Shown: positions 1 through 6,568, counted from the first letter of the stretch. The stretch: DNA of 11,070 nucleotides from DATFEN01 sp035691285 (GCA_035691285.1 DASSJI010000254.1:1-11070); one strand, 5' to 3'. Translations and numbers: made by a program. The notes: generated by a model from the letters alone, not told the origin.

Positions 1-148
1 CGACAAGGTGGCCGAGGTCGAGGACTTCGTTGAGTTCCTCGCCCAGCGCGACGACCGCCAACTCACCCAGGCGGCCTCAAGACTCGCCGAGACGTCCTTC
101 CGCAAGGTCTGGGACAATCCCGCCGATGCCGCCTACGACCGGTTATAG
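1..148 (+). CDS. MazE-type antitoxin, C-terminal part (5' end outside window)
   Basis: An open frame enters from the left edge (first full codon at base 2) and ends at TAG 146-148, giving about 48 residues. The visible part reads like the C-terminal half of small antitoxins paired with MazF/PemK toxins: an FVEFLA helix, then a QLTQAASRLAE stretch and an ending WDNPADAAYDRL. That tail is the usual toxin-binding end of such antitoxins. In the family, the missing N-terminus would hold the DNA-binding AbrB/ribbon-helix-helix-like domain that represses the operon. The stop lies inside the toxin gene (23-base overlap), the typical translationally coupled antitoxin-toxin layout. What is seen is the tail and the overlap; the antitoxin role comes from family resemblance and position. 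The exact antitoxin subfamily cannot be fixed without the N-terminus. Confidence 0.7.
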   Translation, partial: DKVAEVEDFVEFLAQRDDRQLTQAASRLAETSFRKVWDNPADAAYDRL

Positions 149-500
149 CTTCGGCGACGTCGTCCTCGTTCCCTTCCCCTTCACCGATCAGAGCGGCAGC
201 AAAAAGCGGCCGGCCGTCGTCGTCAGCTCGGTCGGTCACCAAGCGCAGCGACGCGATCTCGTCATCATGGCCATCACCAGTCAGATCCGTCCCCGCCCGG
301 CCTTCGGTGAGTTCCTCGTCGGTGATTGGAGGAAGGCCGGGCTCATAGCGCCATCGGCCGTCAAGCCCGTGCTCGCCACGATCGAGAAACGGCTGGTCCT
401 CAAGAAACTCGGGAAGCTCCAGCCGCTTGACGTCGCTCGCTCCGGACAAACCTCGAGCACATCCTGGGCTAGCAAGCAGGAAGAGCTCCAGCGCATCTAA
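126..500 (+). CDS. MazF/PemK-family mRNA interferase toxin with apparent C-terminal frameshift
   Basis: From ATG 126 the protein is 124 aa as read. It shows the MazF/PemK SH3-like barrel. The first strand is YSFGDVVLVPFPFTD (residues 7-21), followed by the KKRPAVVVS motif (26-34) with the conserved Arg, the AITSQ strand (49-53) with the catalytic-site Thr/Ser, and GLIAPSAVKPVLATIEK (72-88). Family members cut mRNA ribosome-independently at short sequences when the antitoxin is degraded. ATG 126 is preferred over the upstream in-frame ATG at 30 because it starts directly before the domain and overlaps the antitoxin by 23 bases. The last ~20 residues (from about residue 105) do not look like the family, whereas the -1 frame over the same bases ends SLRTNLEHILG then TAG 470-472, a typical MazF terminal helix. 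Restoring one base near 435-437 would give an ordinary ~115-aa toxin. Either the toxin is mutated or the assembly has a one-base error; the catalytic core is intact either way. Confidence 0.8.
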   Translation: MPPTTGYSFGDVVLVPFPFTDQSGSKKRPAVVVSSVGHQAQRRDLVIMAITSQIRPRPAFGEFLVGDWRKAGLIAPSAVKPVLATIEKRLVLKKLGKLQPLDVARSGQTSSTSWASKQEELQRI

Positions 501-578
501 GCCCGTCACGGAGAGGCCAGCCCTCGGGCCCCTTCAAGGCCCAGCAAACACCAGTCCTGCTCAATATCCATGCGGTCT

Positions 579-671
<93 letters not shown>

Positions 672-717
672 GCGGGCGGCAGGAGCGTCGAGGGTACCAC
701 ATCGATCAGGATGGGTG

Positions 718-723
718 GATAAT
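718..723 (+). promoter_or_regulatory. Possible -10 box for tRNA-Ser(UGA)
   Basis: The 61 bp between the two divergent tRNA 5' ends must hold both promoters. GATAAT (five of six matches to TATAAT) lies nine bases before the tRNA at 733, a suitable place for a -10 element. No convincing -35 hexamer is seen at 16-18 bp upstream, so this is tentative. No clear -10 was found for the minus-strand tRNA. Confidence 0.3.
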
Positions 724-732
724 CCCCGCGGA

Positions 733-819
733 GGAGGGCTAGCCTAACGGTAAGGCAGGAGCCTTGAAAGCTCCCGGGCGTCCGCGCCTCTGGGGGTTCG
801 AATCCCTCGCCCTCCGCCA
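733..819 (+). tRNA. tRNA-Ser (anticodon UGA)
   Basis: A class II tRNA folds from acceptor stem GGAGGGC/GCCCTCC. The D stem is GCC/GGC and the anticodon stem GGAGC/GCTCC carries loop CTTGAAA, giving anticodon TGA. The variable arm contains a GGCG/CGCC stem with loop TCCG, and the T arm surrounds TTCGAAT. Discriminator G is followed by an encoded CCA (817-819). The long variable arm and UGA anticodon identify a serine tRNA for UCA and related UCN codons. The next gene starts nine bases after the CCA end, so the tRNA and that mRNA are probably transcribed together. Confidence 0.95.
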
Positions 820-828
820 TTCGTCGGC

Positions 829-1923
829 ATGGACATCGAACGGCTGCTGCGCGAGGTCGAATCGAGGCTCGGTGGGCGCGATCCCGCCCTGCGCCGCGAG
901 GTGCTGGACGCGGTCCACGAGGCCTTTGCCCGGGAGAGACGACGCGTGGACCCCGGCTCGACCGTCGAGACCGAGCGCGAGCGCCGCCTCGAGGCCGAGA
1001 CGCTGCGCGAGGTGCTCGAGGCGATCCACCGCCATCCCGGCATCGACGAGACGGCCGAGGAGGTGCTGAAGCAGGTCTCGCGCCTCGTCACCGTGGACTC
1101 GGCGCTGCTCGCCCTGCTCGATGGCGACGACTCGTGGCGCGTGGTCGCCGTGCGCGGGTACCCCGATCGCTCCCTGGTCGGACAGCGCCTGCGCGTCGAC
1201 CTCTTCGACGAGGTGCGCCGCTCCGGGTTCTCGCTGTCGATCCCGAGCGCCTCCGACGACCCGCGCTGGCGAGGCCTCCCCGGCGCCCCTTCGACGCCGT
1301 CGTGGGCGGGCCTCCCGCTGCTCGACGAGGGCCAGACCGTGGGCCTGCTCACGATCGGACGAGACCGCATCGAGCCGTTCGACGAGGAGGAGCTCCACCG
1401 GGTGCGCGCCCTCGCCTTCTCGACGGCCTCCGCCCTGCACCGCGCCCAGCGTTTCGAGCAGCTCCGCCGTTACGCCACGCTTATGGAGCGGGTCGCGGGC
1501 GTAGCCGAAGTGGCGCTGGCCGGTGCCGGCGCCCTCGAGACCGCCGACGCGGTCCTCCTCGGCGCGCTTGCGATCGGCAACTACCGCGGCGGCCTGCTCG
1601 TGCTCGAGGGGGACGGGCCGGCCCGCATCGGCGCCTCCCGCGGCGAAGGGCTCGATGGGCTCCGGGGGCAGCCGGCGCCGCCCGGGCTGAACCCGCGGGA
1701 GACCTCACGCCTGCGTCGCGAGGAGTGCGACGCGATGGCCGAGCAGCTGGGCGCCCCGCTGCCGTCGCGCTACCTCTACATGGTGCCTGTCGCGAATCCG
1801 TCGGGGCGGCTCGGAACCCTGGTCCTGCTCGACCCCGACGACGAGACGCCCGACGACCGCCTGATGGAGTCGTACGCCTCGCGTGCCGCCACGGCGCTCC
1901 TGGCCGCCCGCCGGGCCAGCTAG
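829..1923 (+). CDS. GAF-domain sensory protein (two GAF-like modules, no output domain)
   Basis: This is a 364-aa soluble protein. Residues 1-55 are charged and helical (many Glu/Arg, possible coiled coil). Residues ~60-205 form a GAF domain: a VLEAIHRHP helix, the LLALLDGDDSWRVVAVRGYP strands, then WAGLPLLDEGQTVGLLTIGR, which matches the usual GAF 'access to good-quality strand and reset' core, and a closing DEEELHRVRALAFSTASAL helix. Residues ~215-360 repeat the pattern more weakly (YLYMVPVANPSGRLGTLVLLDPD, ending in a helix). GAF domains bind small ligands or mediate dimerisation. Here no kinase, GGDEF, phosphatase or DNA-binding domain follows, so it probably signals through a partner; ligand and partner are unknown. 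ATG 829 is the only early Met and lacks a Shine-Dalgarno sequence; GTG 901 is a weaker alternative. The stop overlaps the convergent next gene by 4 bases. Confidence 0.8.
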   Translation: MDIERLLREVESRLGGRDPALRREVLDAVHEAFARERRRVDPGSTVETERERRLEAETLREVLEAIHRHPGIDETAEEVLKQVSRLVTVDSALLALLDGDDSWRVVAVRGYPDRSLVGQRLRVDLFDEVRRSGFSLSIPSASDDPRWRGLPGAPSTPSWAGLPLLDEGQTVGLLTIGRDRIEPFDEEELHRVRALAFSTASALHRAQRFEQLRRYATLMERVAGVAEVALAGAGALETADAVLLGALAIGNYRGGLLVLEGDGPARIGASRGEGLDGLRGQPAPPGLNPRETSRLRREECDAMAEQLGAPLPSRYLYMVPVANPSGRLGTLVLLDPDDETPDDRLMESYASRAATALLAARRAS

Positions 1924-2480
1924 GGGCTCGCCTTCTCGACGATCGTCTTGAGCAGGGACTGGTAGCGCTCCATCTCGTCGGGAGACGGGATCAACAGGAA
2001 CACGCGGCGCAGCGTCGTGCCCATCTCCGCGGCCGTGTAGCAGGACTGGGTCAGGAGCCGCAGGAAGACGAGCGGCGCAAGCCCGCCGTGGGCCGTGCCG
2101 AGCGGGCGCAGGGCGATCCGGCCGAGGCCCCGGGTGCGCGCTTCCTCGAAGCAGGTGACGAGAGCCTCGTAGACCGGCTCCTCGGTGGCGGGGGGCACGC
2201 GGTCGAAGTCGTACACGATCGCCTGCAGGAGCAGCGGCTTCCTCGCCTGCGGCTTCAGGACCACGACCGAGCCCAGGCGGCGCGGCCGGAAGCTGGCCGC
2301 CGACTCGGTGGCTTCCTCGGCGCCAGTCGTCTCCTCCAGCACCGGCTCCACGTCGCCGAGGATGAGGTTCACGTCCTGCGGCACGACGAGCGCCTGGGCC
2401 ACCGGAGGCGCGTCCTCGGCCACGAGCAGATCGAGGGCCAGCTTCTCGCCGAAGGAGACGAAAGTGCGGGTGCGCGGCAT
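1920..2480 (-). CDS. Small macro-domain-like protein
   Basis: A 186-aa cytoplasmic protein with no signal peptide or membrane segment. The second half resembles a macro domain (ADP-ribose-binding alpha/beta fold): helix YEALVTCFEEARTRGLGRIA (residues 104-123), then LRPLGTAHGGL (125-135), corresponding to the PLGTGxGG loop of macro domains, then a helix and the strand-helix ending RRVFLLIPSPDEMERYQSLL. The N-terminal half is diverged: the usual GD-I and AIVNAAN motifs are not clearly visible, so ADP-ribose binding is uncertain and hydrolase activity should not be assumed. Translation is probably coupled to the upstream kinase: its stop and this ATG form TGATG at 2482-2478. At the 3' end the stop shares a CTAG (1920-1923) with the convergent GAF gene. 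Fold assignment is by motif reading only. Confidence 0.6.
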   Translation of the reverse strand: MPRTRTFVSFGEKLALDLLVAEDAPPVAQALVVPQDVNLILGDVEPVLEETTGAEEATESAASFRPRRLGSVVVLKPQARKPLLLQAIVYDFDRVPPATEEPVYEALVTCFEEARTRGLGRIALRPLGTAHGGLAPLVFLRLLTQSCYTAAEMGTTLRRVFLLIPSPDEMERYQSLLKTIVEKASP

Positions 2481-3433
2481 CAGCGCCGGATCTCCCGCGT
2501 GTCGCGCTCGAGGAGCGCCAGCAGCTCGGCCGGCGTCGTCGCGAGGGCGTCGCCCGGGATCGAGTGCTTGAGGGCGGCCAGCGCCAGACCGCAGTCGAGG
2601 GCCTGCTCCGCGCGGCCGGTGAGGCTCGCCCACAGGAAGCCGGCGGTGAAGGCGTCGCCGGCTCCGATGCGGTCGACGCGGCTCACGGGGAACGCGGGCG
2701 CGCTCCGGATGCGGCCGGCCTCGAGGCTGAGCGCGCCCAAGCCGCCTCGCGTCAAGACCAGCGTGCGAACGTCGAAGCGCGCCTGGGCTGCCTGCGCCAC
2801 GTCCTCCCCGGCGCCGCCCAGGCCATACAAGGTCTTGAGGTCCTCCTCGGTGGCGATCACGACGTGCGCCGCCTTCGCGAGGCGCTCGAGCACCGGCGCC
2901 GCCTCCGCCGCAGCCCACAGCCGGGCGCGATAGTTCAGGTCTGCGGCGACGGTGACGCCCGCCGCCCGGGCGCTCTCGGCCATCGCCAGGGCCACCTCCC
3001 TGGTTCGAGGCGACAGGGCGGGGGTGATGCCCGACACGTAGAAGAGGCGCGCCGCCCGGAGCGCATCCCCCGGTACGTCCTCGGCCCGCACGTTGCACAC
3101 GCTGGAGTCGCGCCGGTCGTAGATCACCTCGATCGCTCGCGGGGGCTGCCCGTACTCGCACCAGTACGAGCCGAGGCGGCCGGGGGCGGTCTTCACGAGC
3201 GCCACGTCCACTCCGGCGCCGCGGAGCTTCTGCAGCACCCGGCGTCCCAGGGGTCCCTCGGGCAGGACCGAGAACCACGCGGCCCGCAGGCCGAGGGAGG
3301 CGAGGGCGCAGGCGGTGTTGAGCTCGGCGCCGCCCACGTAGGCGTGGAAGAGCGCCGCGTCCTCGATGCGCTCGTCGCCCGTGGGTTGGAGACGAAGGAG
3401 CGCCTCGCCGAACGCCAGGACGTCGTGGGCCAC
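2480..3433 (-). CDS. kdgK: PfkB-family sugar kinase, 2-keto-3-deoxygluconate kinase type
   Basis: This 317-aa ribokinase/PfkB-fold enzyme would phosphorylate a sugar acid with ATP; the best match is 2-keto-3-deoxygluconate (KDG) to KDPG, feeding Entner-Doudoroff or uronate breakdown. The N-terminal strand DVLAFGEALLRLQP is followed by signature 1, GGAELNTACALASLG (34-48). The KDGK-like substrate region IEVIYDRRDSSVC lies at 101-113 and ADLNYRARLW at 164-173. Signature 2 is DRIGAGDAFTAGFLW (254-268), with the anion hole GAGD and catalytic base Asp260. Length fits the family. The GTG at 3433 is chosen as start: it sits right before the first strand, and the ATG at 3499 would lie upstream of the promoter that appears to serve this gene. 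The leader would be only ~7 nt. It is coupled to the macro-like gene downstream. Substrate is inferred; a fructokinase-like or other PfkB substrate is possible. Confidence 0.78.
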   Translation of the reverse strand: MAHDVLAFGEALLRLQPTGDERIEDAALFHAYVGGAELNTACALASLGLRAAWFSVLPEGPLGRRVLQKLRGAGVDVALVKTAPGRLGSYWCEYGQPPRAIEVIYDRRDSSVCNVRAEDVPGDALRAARLFYVSGITPALSPRTREVALAMAESARAAGVTVAADLNYRARLWAAAEAAPVLERLAKAAHVVIATEEDLKTLYGLGGAGEDVAQAAQARFDVRTLVLTRGGLGALSLEAGRIRSAPAFPVSRVDRIGAGDAFTAGFLWASLTGRAEQALDCGLALAALKHSIPGDALATTPAELLALLERDTREIRR

Positions 3434-3447
3434 GCGGGTTTCCGGCG

Positions 3448-3477
3448 ATTGTACGGCCCGCTTCGAAGCGGGGTCAA
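3448..3477 (-). promoter_or_regulatory. Sigma70-type promoter for the kinase operon
   Basis: On the minus strand TTGACC (3477-3472, five of six matches to consensus) and TACAAT (3453-3448, five of six) are separated by 18 bp. The expected transcription start lies only ~7 bases before the kinase GTG at 3433, giving a nearly leaderless mRNA. The spacer contains the 16-bp palindrome listed separately. Confidence 0.7.
3457..3472. promoter_or_regulatory. Perfect 16-bp palindrome in promoter spacer, candidate operator
   Basis: CCCGCTTCGAAGCGGG is an uninterrupted 8+8 palindrome lying between the -35 and -10 boxes of the kinase promoter and touching the -35 box. A dimeric repressor bound here would block RNA polymerase, the classic placement for an operator. 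It is too early in the transcription unit to be a terminator for any visible gene. The regulator is not encoded nearby in an obvious way, so its identity is open. Confidence 0.5.
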
Positions 3478-3492
3478 CGGATCGCCCGCGCC

Positions 3493-3521
3493 TTGACACC
3501 GCTCGGCCCCGGGCGCAGAAT
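3493..3521 (+). promoter_or_regulatory. Sigma70-type promoter for the HNH/DUF4388 genes
   Basis: A perfect TTGACA (3493-3498) is followed after 17 bp by CAGAAT (3516-3521, four of six). This predicts a start near 3528 and a ~15-nt leader before ATG 3543. It is back to back with the kinase promoter; the two -35 boxes are 15 bp apart. Confidence 0.7.
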
Positions 3522-3542
3522 TTTTCCCGTCGTTCTCAGGTC

Positions 3543-4076
3543 ATGGACCACACTCTCGTCCTCAACGCCACCTTCGAGCCACTCCGGATCGTTCCATGGC
3601 AGAAGGCCATCACCCTGCTCTTCCAGGGGAAGGTGGAGGTGTTGGCGGTCCACGACCGGGAGATCCGCGGCGTCACGGTCCGGGTGCAGCTCCCTTCGGT
3701 GCTGCGCCTGCTCCGTCACGTCCGTATGAAACGGGCCTTCGCGGACGTCCCCTTCTCGCGCGCCAACGTCTACGCCCGGGACGAACACCGGTGCCAGTAC
3801 TGTGGAGAGCGCTTCTCGCCCGCGCAGCTCACCTTCGATCACGTGATCCCCGTGGCCCGGGGCGGCCACAAGGGCTGGGACAACATCGTGACCTGCTGCA
3901 TCCCCTGCAACCGGCGCAAGGGCGACCGCCTGCCCGAGCAGGCCGGCATGCACCTCGTGCGCAGGCCCACGCGGCCCAGGGCGCATCCGCACCTGACCCT
4001 GAGCCTCGGGCTCAAGACGGCCCCGGCGAGCTGGCGCGACTACCTGTACTGGGACGTGTCCTGGCAGGGGAGCTAG
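3543..4076 (+). CDS. HNH endonuclease family protein
   Basis: This 177-aa protein has the single HNH module of the stand-alone bacterial HNH family (COG1403 type). An N-terminal domain, LVLNATFEPLRIVPWQKAI, is typical of this subgroup. The nuclease is at residues 80-130: the zinc-binding knuckle CQYC (84-87), then LTFDHVIPVARGG with the metal/catalytic Asp99-His100, GWDNIVTCC with Asn114, and CIPCNRRKGD (119-128) with a second Cys pair and Asn123. All key residues are present, so an active nickase or nuclease is plausible. Its cellular role is unknown; in this family a role in DNA repair or defence is often guessed but not shown. The 5'-extended frame from 3366 is rejected because it would cross the promoter. 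The DUF4388 gene begins 45 bp downstream with no obvious terminator between, so they are probably cotranscribed. Confidence 0.88.
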   Translation: MDHTLVLNATFEPLRIVPWQKAITLLFQGKVEVLAVHDREIRGVTVRVQLPSVLRLLRHVRMKRAFADVPFSRANVYARDEHRCQYCGERFSPAQLTFDHVIPVARGGHKGWDNIVTCCIPCNRRKGDRLPEQAGMHLVRRPTRPRAHPHLTLSLGLKTAPASWRDYLYWDVSWQGS

Positions 4077-4121
4077 CCCCGGCCCGTCGTCCCGTCGCCT
4101 CGCATCTTCTCGCGTCCTCCC

Positions 4122-5237
4122 ATGAGCCTGGCCGGAAACCTGCGCACGATGTCGCTTCCAGACATCCTGCAATGGATCGCCGTCGGGCGGAAGACCGGCA
4201 CGCTGCACCTGGAGCGGCGCGCGGTCAGGAAGCAGCTCATGTTCAAGGACGGGGCGATCTTCTCGTCCTGGTCCAACGACCCGCGCGAGTCCCTCGGGCA
4301 GTTCCTGGTCAGCGAGCGCTTCATCACGGAAGAGCAGCTCTTCCGTGCGCTGCTCGCCCAGGAGAAGGAGGGACGGCTCGTCGGCTCGATCCTGGTCGAC
4401 TCGGGGACGCTCGGGGAGGACGACCTGCGCCGGGCCCTGCGTGCCAAGGCCGAGGAGAGCATCTACGACCTGTTCCACTGGGACGAGGGCGCCTTCGAGT
4501 TCAAGGAGGACGAGCTGCCGGGCCAGATCCACGTCCACCTGGACCTCGCGGTCCAGGGCGTCGTCCTCGAGGGCATCCGGCGCGTGGACGAGTGGGCCCG
4601 CATCCGCAAGGTCTTCCCTTCGATGCGGACGCGGTTCGCCGTGAAGGGCGACGGCGGCGCGGACGTCGACGACCTGGACCGGAGGGCGTTGGCGCTGGCC
4701 GCGGCGGGCAAGAGCATGGCCGAGATCGCGCTCGAGATGCATCGCACGGACTTCGACACGGCGGCCCACTTCTTCGACCTCCGGGCGCGGGACCTGATCG
4801 CGATCGCCGACGTCCCGGTGTCCGTCGTCCTCGACGACCCGCTGGCCGCGATCGCGGGGCTGCTGGCTGCCGCCGAGGCCCGCCTCGCGGAGAAGCGCCT
4901 GGACGAGGCGCTCAAGGCCTACGAGAGCGTCCTGGCCCTCGACCGCCTGAACCAGCAGGCGAAGAAGGGCCTGCTCGCGGTCTCCGAGGCGCGCTCCCGA
5001 GAGCGCGCCCTCAAGCGGGTGGCCCTCGACAAGGTCCCGGCCTTGAAGAAGAGCCTCCAGGCCCTCACCCAGGAGAACTTCGACCCGCAAGAGGGCTTCA
5101 TCCTCTCCCGCGTGAACGGCCAGTGGGACGTGAAGTCGATCCTGAAGCTGATCCCCATCCCCGAGGACGACGCCATCCTCATCTTCTCGCGCCTCATCGA
5201 GCGCGGAGTGATCGCGCTCTACGACGCGGAGAAGTAG
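4122..5237 (+). CDS. DUF4388 (PATAN) protein with TPR-like segment and C-terminal winged-helix-like region
   Basis: The N-terminal ~165 residues of this 371-aa cytoplasmic protein match the DUF4388/PATAN type: GNLRTMSLPDILQWIAVGRKTGTLHLE (5-31 region), the FKDGAIFSSW strand (41-50), and a helical insert (60-120, ESLGQFLVSERFITEEQLF and GRLVGSILVDSGTLGEDDL) of the kind also seen in MshEN/GspE N-domains. It ends FHWDEGAFEFKED. Residues ~185-230 form a helix-turn-helix-like unit (GKSMAEIALEMHRTDFDTA). Residues 245-290 look like a TPR pair, and 318-371 form a winged-helix-like end (WDVKSILKLIPIPEDDAILI). PATAN proteins are linked in the literature to response regulators, gliding or exopolysaccharide control and bacterial signalling; no enzymatic motif is visible, so this is probably an adaptor. 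The start agrees with the usual family N-terminus although no clear ribosome-binding site is present. Confidence 0.82.
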   Translation: MSLAGNLRTMSLPDILQWIAVGRKTGTLHLERRAVRKQLMFKDGAIFSSWSNDPRESLGQFLVSERFITEEQLFRALLAQEKEGRLVGSILVDSGTLGEDDLRRALRAKAEESIYDLFHWDEGAFEFKEDELPGQIHVHLDLAVQGVVLEGIRRVDEWARIRKVFPSMRTRFAVKGDGGADVDDLDRRALALAAAGKSMAEIALEMHRTDFDTAAHFFDLRARDLIAIADVPVSVVLDDPLAAIAGLLAAAEARLAEKRLDEALKAYESVLALDRLNQQAKKGLLAVSEARSRERALKRVALDKVPALKKSLQALTQENFDPQEGFILSRVNGQWDVKSILKLIPIPEDDAILIFSRLIERGVIALYDAEK

Positions 5238-5242
5238 GGGCG

Positions 5243-5268
5243 GCCCCGGCCGCCTCGGCGGCCGGGGC
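5243..5268. terminator. GC-rich stem-loop between convergent genes
   Basis: CCCCGGCCGCC (5244-5254) pairs perfectly with GGCGGCCGGGG (5257-5267), and G5243-C5268 extends the stem to 12 bp. It sits 5 bases after the DUF4388 stop and 18 bases from the end of the convergent TPR gene, so it could end transcription from both sides. There is no T-run on either strand, so termination would depend on the strong stem alone or on Rho. Confidence 0.6.
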
Positions 5269-5285
5269 TTCCGTGACGCGGCCGA

Positions 5286-6560
5286 CTACGAGCCGAGCTT
5301 CTTCCGCGCCTCGGGATAGGCCAGGGCGCGCTCGATGCTGTTGGTGGTGGAGGCCAGCACCTCCTGGTAGGCGCCGCGGGCGCTCTCCTTCTCGCCGAGC
5401 CGCTCGTAGGCGCGCGCCAGCAGCAGGCGATGGAACGGGTCCTTGGGATCGGCCTGCTTCAGGTGCTCGACGGCGGCCTTCGCGTCGCCGGCCTCGAGCT
5501 TCAGGTAGCCGGCGAGGTAGTGGTACGCGGGCCAGTACTGCTTGCCGGCGTCGCCGCCCACCTCGATCATCTTGCGGATCGCCTCGGCCTCGGCCCACGC
5601 CTCGTCGGTCTTGCCGAGCTTGGCGAGGGCGCGCGCCTTGCCGTGGCGCAGACGACCCAGCCACACCTGCTTCTGGTCGTCGGGAAGGCCGCTGCCCGGC
5701 ACGCTCCCGTAGCCCTTCTCGTAGGCCGCCATGGCGGCCTCGGGCCGGCCGCTCTCGAGGTTGATCCGGGCGATCGAGTTCCAGATGAAGACCTCGGGGA
5801 AGCCCTGGGCGGCGCCGCTCTGGCGGTACTCGGCGAGGAAGGCTTCGAGGGACTTGATCGCCGCATCCGGGTCGCCCTCGTAGAGGTAGGTGAAGGCCGC
5901 GCCGTAGCGGATCGCGCCGGGCGCCGCGCCCTCGGGCAGCGCCTTCGTCACGGCCGCGTAGGCCTCCCGCGCCTCCGTGTAGCGTCCCTTCAAGACCAGG
6001 TCGGTCGCGAGGAAGGCCTTGACCCGCGGGCTGCCCGGCTTCAGCTCCTCGGTCCTCTTGAAGGCGGCGCGCGCCTTCTCCCATTGGTTGTCGGCCTGGT
6101 AGAGCTGGCCCAGGATGACCTGGACCAGGCGCTCGTCGGGATAATCGGCAGCGATCTTCTCGAGGTGCGGGATCCCGTCGCGGAAGTTCGCGCCGCCGTT
6201 CGCGTTGGCGATGGCCATCGCCTCGATGAAGCGGCGCTCGCCTTCCGACGCCTGCTTGGCCAATTCGGCCGCCTTCTCGCCGGCCTCCCTCGCGGCCTTC
6301 GGGTCCGGCTCGAACACGGACACGTAGTACTGGCCGAGGGCGAAGTCCGGATCCGCCTTGACGACCTTGCGCGCCAGCTCGACGGTCTCGGCGCCAAACT
6401 GGAAGCTCTCGACGCGCCACTGCACGTCCTTCAGGAGAACCTTGGCCTCCTCCGACTTCGTCGTCCAGACGAACTTGCCCGCGTCGTTGCCCGCCGTGGC
6501 CGCCGCGGCGCAGAGCGCCAGCGCTCCGGCGAGGGACAGCCGCGTCACACGTTCATACAC
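5286..6560 (-). CDS. Exported tetratricopeptide-repeat protein
   Basis: This 424-aa protein begins at GTG 6560, chosen because AGGAG (6573-6569) lies 8 bases upstream; the longer frame to 6635 has no such site and would run into the neighbouring gene's end. A Sec signal peptide is visible: YERVTR, then hydrophobic LSLAGALALCAAAATAG, with cleavage likely after ATA or TAG near residue 23-24. The Cys in it is not in a lipobox. The mature part is a series of TPR-like helix pairs, with repeat cores such as ADPDFALGQYYVSV, DERLVQVILGQLYQADNQWEKA, KAFLATDLVLKGRYTEAREAY, IARINLESGRPEAAMAAY, AYHYLAGYLKLEAGDAKAA and LARAYERLGEKESARGAY. TPRs mediate protein-protein contacts, here presumably in the periplasm. 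No enzymatic motif is seen. It follows the OmpA gene by 58 bp in the same direction, suggesting an envelope role, but the partner is unknown. Confidence 0.83.
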   Translation of the reverse strand: MYERVTRLSLAGALALCAAAATAGNDAGKFVWTTKSEEAKVLLKDVQWRVESFQFGAETVELARKVVKADPDFALGQYYVSVFEPDPKAAREAGEKAAELAKQASEGERRFIEAMAIANANGGANFRDGIPHLEKIAADYPDERLVQVILGQLYQADNQWEKARAAFKRTEELKPGSPRVKAFLATDLVLKGRYTEAREAYAAVTKALPEGAAPGAIRYGAAFTYLYEGDPDAAIKSLEAFLAEYRQSGAAQGFPEVFIWNSIARINLESGRPEAAMAAYEKGYGSVPGSGLPDDQKQVWLGRLRHGKARALAKLGKTDEAWAEAEAIRKMIEVGGDAGKQYWPAYHYLAGYLKLEAGDAKAAVEHLKQADPKDPFHRLLLARAYERLGEKESARGAYQEVLASTTNSIERALAYPEARKKLGS

Positions 6561-6568
6561 TTGAACCG

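Noticed and set aside
526..542. Small hairpin GGGCC/GGCCC after the toxin gene
   Set aside because: Only a 5-bp stem with no T-run; too weak to call as a terminator for the toxin or the tRNA.
739..1440. Minus-strand open frames opposite the tRNA and GAF gene
   Set aside because: They run antisense through tRNA-Ser(UGA) and the GAF gene and contain no family motif.
1134..2933. 599-codon open frame on the plus strand
   Set aside because: Crosses the GAF gene and runs antisense to the macro-like and kinase genes; low-complexity Arg/Ala/Pro composition, no recognisable domain.
1920..3278. Macro-like protein extended to 452 codons
   Set aside because: The added N-terminus is the kinase gene read out of frame; ATG 2480 with the TGATG junction is the natural start.
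2480..3499. Kinase start at ATG 3499
   Set aside because: The extra 22 residues precede the conserved first strand, and the start would lie upstream of the TTGACC/TACAAT promoter; GTG 3433 fits better.
3596..5764. 722-codon open frame on the plus strand
   Set aside because: Overlaps the HNH and DUF4388 genes in another frame; composition is Arg/Pro/Ala-rich with no domain, typical of a high-GC shadow.
6480..6560. Lipobox in the TPR protein (LALC)
   Set aside because: Leu directly before Cys does not fit the lipobox, which needs a small residue there; an ordinary Sec signal is more likely.
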